Positions 62,642 through 64,000 of a stretch of DNA of 64,000 nt are shown here, piece after piece. Source of the DNA: Marinilabilia rubra (GTDB lineage Bacteria; Bacteroidota; Bacteroidia; Bacteroidales; Marinilabiliaceae). Numbering within the stretch: the stretch's first letter is position 1; each line of letters opens with the position of its first letter. The stretch is from assembly GCF_003121985.1 (NCBI RefSeq), contig NZ_QEWP01000004.1, forward strand, positions 62,001 through 126,000, in the 5' to 3' direction. Both the position numbers and the translations under genes were made by a program. Below the pieces are notes generated by a model. That model was not told the origin of the DNA. It was given only the letters and a program-made list of their open reading frames with translations, and ran no database searches.

Positions 62642-62678
62642 TAGTAATTTGTAAACTTTTTATTCTGTGGAATTTTAA

Positions 62679-62897
62679 ATGGAATTATTTTCCATTTATG
62701 TAACTTATATTGAAAACTCTACATCCACGAAAGGAACTTATGGAGCAAAAGGATCAGGACCCGGAATGGCTATAACCACAGAATTTATAGAACAGCATCA
62801 TGGAGAATTCGTTATTGAGGGCTTCCCGGGCAAAGGCAGCACATTTGCATTCACAATTCCTATAAAACCGGCCAAGGAAGCATCCCTGAAGTATTGA
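62679..62897 (+). pseudogene. C-terminal remnant of a histidine kinase
   Basis: 72 codons whose second half matches the end of a HATPase domain: GSGPGMAITTEFIEQHHGEFVIEGFPGKGSTFAFTIPI. The usual GTGLGLAI motif appears as GSGPGMAI, and the H, N and D boxes are absent. An in-frame stop lies directly upstream and MITE copy C ends 35 bp before it, so the gene is 5'-truncated and decaying. Confidence 0.7.
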
Positions 62898-62973
62898 ATT
62901 TCTTCTCCCCTTTTTTTACTTTGACTTAGCATTGAACGGTCAGATGCCTCGCGAGACTCTATATAAAATATTT

Positions 62974-63046
62974 GTTGAAGTAGCTCAGTTGGTGGAGCTT
63001 CATCTTCCCAAGCTGGGAGTCGCGGGTTCCAGTCCAGTTTTCCGCT
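62974..63046 (+). tRNA. Degenerate tRNA-Gly(CCC)-like gene, possibly a pseudo-tRNA
   Basis: D arm GCTCAGTTGGTGGAGC, anticodon loop TTCCCAA (CCC) and T region GCGGG-TTCCAGT are recognisable. However, the acceptor GTTGAAG pairs poorly with TTTCCGC, and the anticodon and T stems each carry a mismatch. The T loop has C where a purine is expected. A good terminator follows. It is either a strongly diverged or a decayed tRNA. Confidence 0.5.
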
Positions 63047-63058
63047 TCAGACAAAATA

Positions 63059-63096
63059 AAAAGCCATCTGAAAGTATTAACTTAAAGATGGCTTTT
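63059..63096. terminator. Terminator after the tRNA-Gly-like gene and thrA
   Basis: Perfect 11-bp stem AAAAGCCATCT / AGATGGCTTTT with a 16-nt loop, giving T4 on both strands. It lies between the tRNA-like gene and the convergent thrA. Confidence 0.7.
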
Positions 63097-63124
63097 GTAC
63101 TTCATGCCGGCAGAGAAATTTCAT

Positions 63125-64000
63125 CTAAACATTTGCGACTTTAATAATGTCGGCAAATACCCCTGCCGCTGTAACATCAGCACCTGCACCATATCCTTTT
63201 ATCTGCATGGGATGCTCATAATAATGTTCCGACCAGATTAAAACAATGTTGTTACTTCCTTCAAGTTCAAAAAACGGATGAGACTTATCAACCTCCATCA
63301 AACCAACTTTTGCCTTGCCATCGGAGGTGAGCTGTGCGCCATATCGCAATCTCTTGCCTTGCTCATTTGCTTTTTGGCGTTTTGCCTCAAATACGGGATC
63401 TAACTCTTTCACCTTATCCATAAATGCATCAAGAGTAGGCAGATCCAAATATTCCTGCGGTACAAAAGGGGCTACTTCCACATCAGCTTCTTCCAACCCG
63501 TAACCCGATTCCCGAGCAAGTATGAGAGATTTTCTTACAACATCGGTTCCACTCAGATCTACTCTTGGGTCAGGCTCGCTAAAGCCTTTTTCTTTGGCTT
63601 CTACAATAACTTCGGAGAGTGGCTTTTCCGCAGAAAGGGTGTTTACAATATAATTCAAAGTACCTGATAAGACTGCTTCGAGACGAACAATTTTATCGCC
63701 ACTACGCACCAGGTCATTAATAGGTGCAATAATAGGAAGCCCCGCTCCCACATTGGTTTCAAAAAAGAACTTAACACCTTTTTCACGTGCAGTATCTTTT
63801 AGTTTGCGATAAGTTTCGTATGATGAAGAACTTGCTATTTTATTGGCCGTAACAACAGATACATTGGCATCCAGAAGTGAATGATATATGCCAGCAACTT
63901 CCTCACTGGCACTGCAATCCACAAAAACAGAATTGGCAAGGTTCATTTCGATTATTCTGTCCCGAAAATCATGAACACTTCCTTCTATTCCTTCTTTCTC
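63125..64000 (-). CDS. thrA: Homoserine dehydrogenase part of bifunctional aspartokinase/homoserine dehydrogenase (partial)
   Basis: The C-terminal 291 codons are present; the frame continues through the window edge (EKEGIEGSVHDFRDRIIEMNLANSVFVDCSA). Homoserine dehydrogenase motifs are VVTANKIASSSSYETYRKL, FFFETNVGAGLPIIAPINDL, VLSGTLNYIVNTL, FSEPDPRVDLSGTDVVRKSLILARESG and the final IKGYGAGADVTAAGVFADI. It reduces aspartate semialdehyde to homoserine. The aspartokinase half is inferred from family similarity, since it lies beyond the window. Confidence 0.9.
   Translation of the reverse strand, partial: EKEGIEGSVHDFRDRIIEMNLANSVFVDCSASEEVAGIYHSLLDANVSVVTANKIASSSSYETYRKLKDTAREKGVKFFFETNVGAGLPIIAPINDLVRSGDKIVRLEAVLSGTLNYIVNTLSAEKPLSEVIVEAKEKGFSEPDPRVDLSGTDVVRKSLILARESGYGLEEADVEVAPFVPQEYLDLPTLDAFMDKVKELDPVFEAKRQKANEQGKRLRYGAQLTSDGKAKVGLMEVDKSHPFFELEGSNNIVLIWSEHYYEHPMQIKGYGAGADVTAAGVFADIIKVANV

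Noticed and set aside
62932-63144. 70-codon frame across the tRNA-Gly-like gene
   Set aside because: The peptide pattern VAQLVELHLP...VAGSSPVF is the well-known artefact of translating tRNA genes.

Overview
The window is a chromosomal segment of a Bacteroidota bacterium, probably of the Marinilabiliales/Prolixibacteraceae type. The grounds are the gene families (fused E1 alpha-beta 2-oxoacid dehydrogenase, M56 peptidase with a TonB domain, Wzc-type BY-kinases with Wza, Lnb/DUF4105, BfmA/MobB mobilization proteins), the low GC content, the lack of Shine-Dalgarno sequences, and several copies of the Bacteroidota promoter (TTG, 19-22 bp, TAnnTTTG). Genus-level placement is inference.

Positions 1-8.1 kb hold one end of an integrated mobilizable island. 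It carries an unknown zinc-ribbon protein, a ParA ATPase with a ribbon-helix-helix partner, a MobB-like relaxase with a BfmA-like accessory protein, a DnaC-like loader with a winged-helix replication protein, an excisionase-like HTH protein, an unknown 389-aa protein and a tyrosine recombinase. The recombinase lies against the 3' end of mnmE, which ends in a sequence like the known SGI1 attachment site, so the island probably sits at attB-mnmE. Its other end lies outside the window. Its non-coding DNA is rich in structure: an oriT-like hairpin cluster, a 44-bp palindrome beside parA, and a promoter/terminator pair that would make a ~45-nt RNA antisense to the leader of the replication gene.

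Positions 8.1-23 kb hold mnmE, a sugar-binding lipoprotein and an exopolysaccharide cluster. Two divergent arms each carry a BY-kinase (Wza, Wzc and a large outer-membrane protein on the minus strand; WecA-like transferase, GT2 and a second Wzc on the plus strand), followed by murB and mltG. One kinase ends in a (Tyr-Gly)9 tail.

Positions 23-50 kb are mostly housekeeping: SPOR lipoprotein, flavodiiron protein, aspartate aminotransferase, ftsE, FKBP, aroC, a dicarboxylate symporter, a sensor kinase, tRNA-Pro, phoH, purC, a membrane-Nudix fusion, a TPR protein, a BlaI/M56-TonB pair, an RsmI-like methylase, pyrBI behind a likely attenuator, clpC, gyrA and a TPR protein.

Positions 50-64 kb hold a serine hydrolase, an Lnb-like membrane protein, pyrK-pyrD, an XRE regulator with operators over its own promoter, tRNA-Lys, flavodoxin, the E2 and E1 genes of a branched-chain-type 2-oxoacid dehydrogenase, a kinase remnant, a degenerate tRNA-Gly and the C-terminal part of thrA.

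Three near-identical ~163-bp palindromic elements with TA-flanked inverted ends (CTAGTGTCAAGTCAAG), plus one decayed copy, are scattered at gene 3' ends. They form a MITE family; one copy sits exactly in a stop codon. No CRISPR array, rRNA operon or intact transposase gene was seen.
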